Below are positions 63,551 through 64,000 of a stretch of DNA of 64,000 nt, in pieces (position 1 is the first letter of the stretch; each line of letters begins with the position of its first letter). The notes beneath the pieces are model-generated. The model was not told the origin of the DNA and did not search any database. It saw nothing but the letters and a program-made list of their open reading frames with translations. This stretch comes from an uncultured Pelagibacteraceae bacterium (GTDB lineage: Bacteria > Pseudomonadota > Alphaproteobacteria > Pelagibacterales > Pelagibacteraceae), in the NCBI GenBank assembly GCA_902545825.1, contig CACCHS010000001.1, positions 18,434 through 82,433 on the forward strand. Reading direction: 5' to 3'. Made by a program: the position numbers and the translations under genes.

Positions 63551-64000
63551 ATGTCAATTCAGTTAAAAGTTCCAGATATAGGTGATTTTGAACAAGTAGA
63601 AATAATTGAAGTCATAGTAAAAGCTGGTGAGAGTATAAAGAAAAATGATCCGGTGGTCACACTTGAAAGTGATAAATCTAGTGTAGAAGTTCCGTCAACA
63701 GTTGAAGGTAAAATATCAAATATTAATGTTAAAGTAGGAGACAAAGTTTCTAAAGGAGATTTAATTTTAGAAGTTGAGGGAAATGGAAAGTTATCACCAG
63801 ATGAAATTCCAAAAAGTACAAAAAATTTAATCGAAGAGGCAGAAAAAACTATTCATAAAGAGATAAAACATGTTCAAGAAACTGAAATTCAAAAAGAGAT
63901 AAAAGATACCTCCCAACCACAAATACAAAAAGAAACTATAAAAATTGCTGAGGATCGAATCTCAAACGTCGTTAAAGATGGAGATATTGATCCAATCGAA
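63551..64000 (+). CDS. Dihydrolipoamide acyltransferase (E2), N-terminal lipoyl domain, truncated by window end
   Basis: LKVPDIGDFEQVEIIEV; VTLESDKSSVEVPSTVEGKI lipoyl motif. Confidence 0.93.
   Translation, partial: MSIQLKVPDIGDFEQVEIIEVIVKAGESIKKNDPVVTLESDKSSVEVPSTVEGKISNINVKVGDKVSKGDLILEVEGNGKLSPDEIPKSTKNLIEEAEKTIHKEIKHVQETEIQKEIKDTSQPQIQKETIKIAEDRISNVVKDGDIDPIE

Overview
AT-rich, very compact alphaproteobacterial chromosomal segment. Gene content, gene order and composition suggest the SAR11/Pelagibacterales clade (inference; no search was run). The window is almost entirely core housekeeping: nth-dapB-dnaJ-dnaK-grpE, rdgB, rsmI, maeB, murJ, trpS, tsaB-fur-miaB-phoH-ybeY-lnt-metK-nusA-infB-rbfA-rpsO-pnp, fabA-fabB-fabI, an Irr/Fur-family regulator with katG, ubiE-ubiB-coaBC-dut-moeB, mutM-rpsT-dnaA-dnaN, lysA-(lptM)-argH, coq7-dsbB, carD-fdxA-helicase, a thiolase and the start of a lipoyl E2. 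Two tRNAs are present (Leu-CAA on +, Arg-ACG on -). I saw no phage, transposon, CRISPR or rRNA. The most interesting material lies in small intergenic regions and in ORFs below the supplied length cutoff: a 22-aa Lys/Arg peptide gene with its own promoter, palindrome and terminator; a 59-aa Cys-rich ORF behind two Fur-box-like sites; 7-3-7 palindromes at irr and katG; a tRNA-Arg/27-aa membrane peptide dicistron; a hairpin-terminator between metK and nusA; and dyad elements upstream of dnaA. Several core proteins look reduced (short TsaB, a thiolase lacking the region before MIKDGL).
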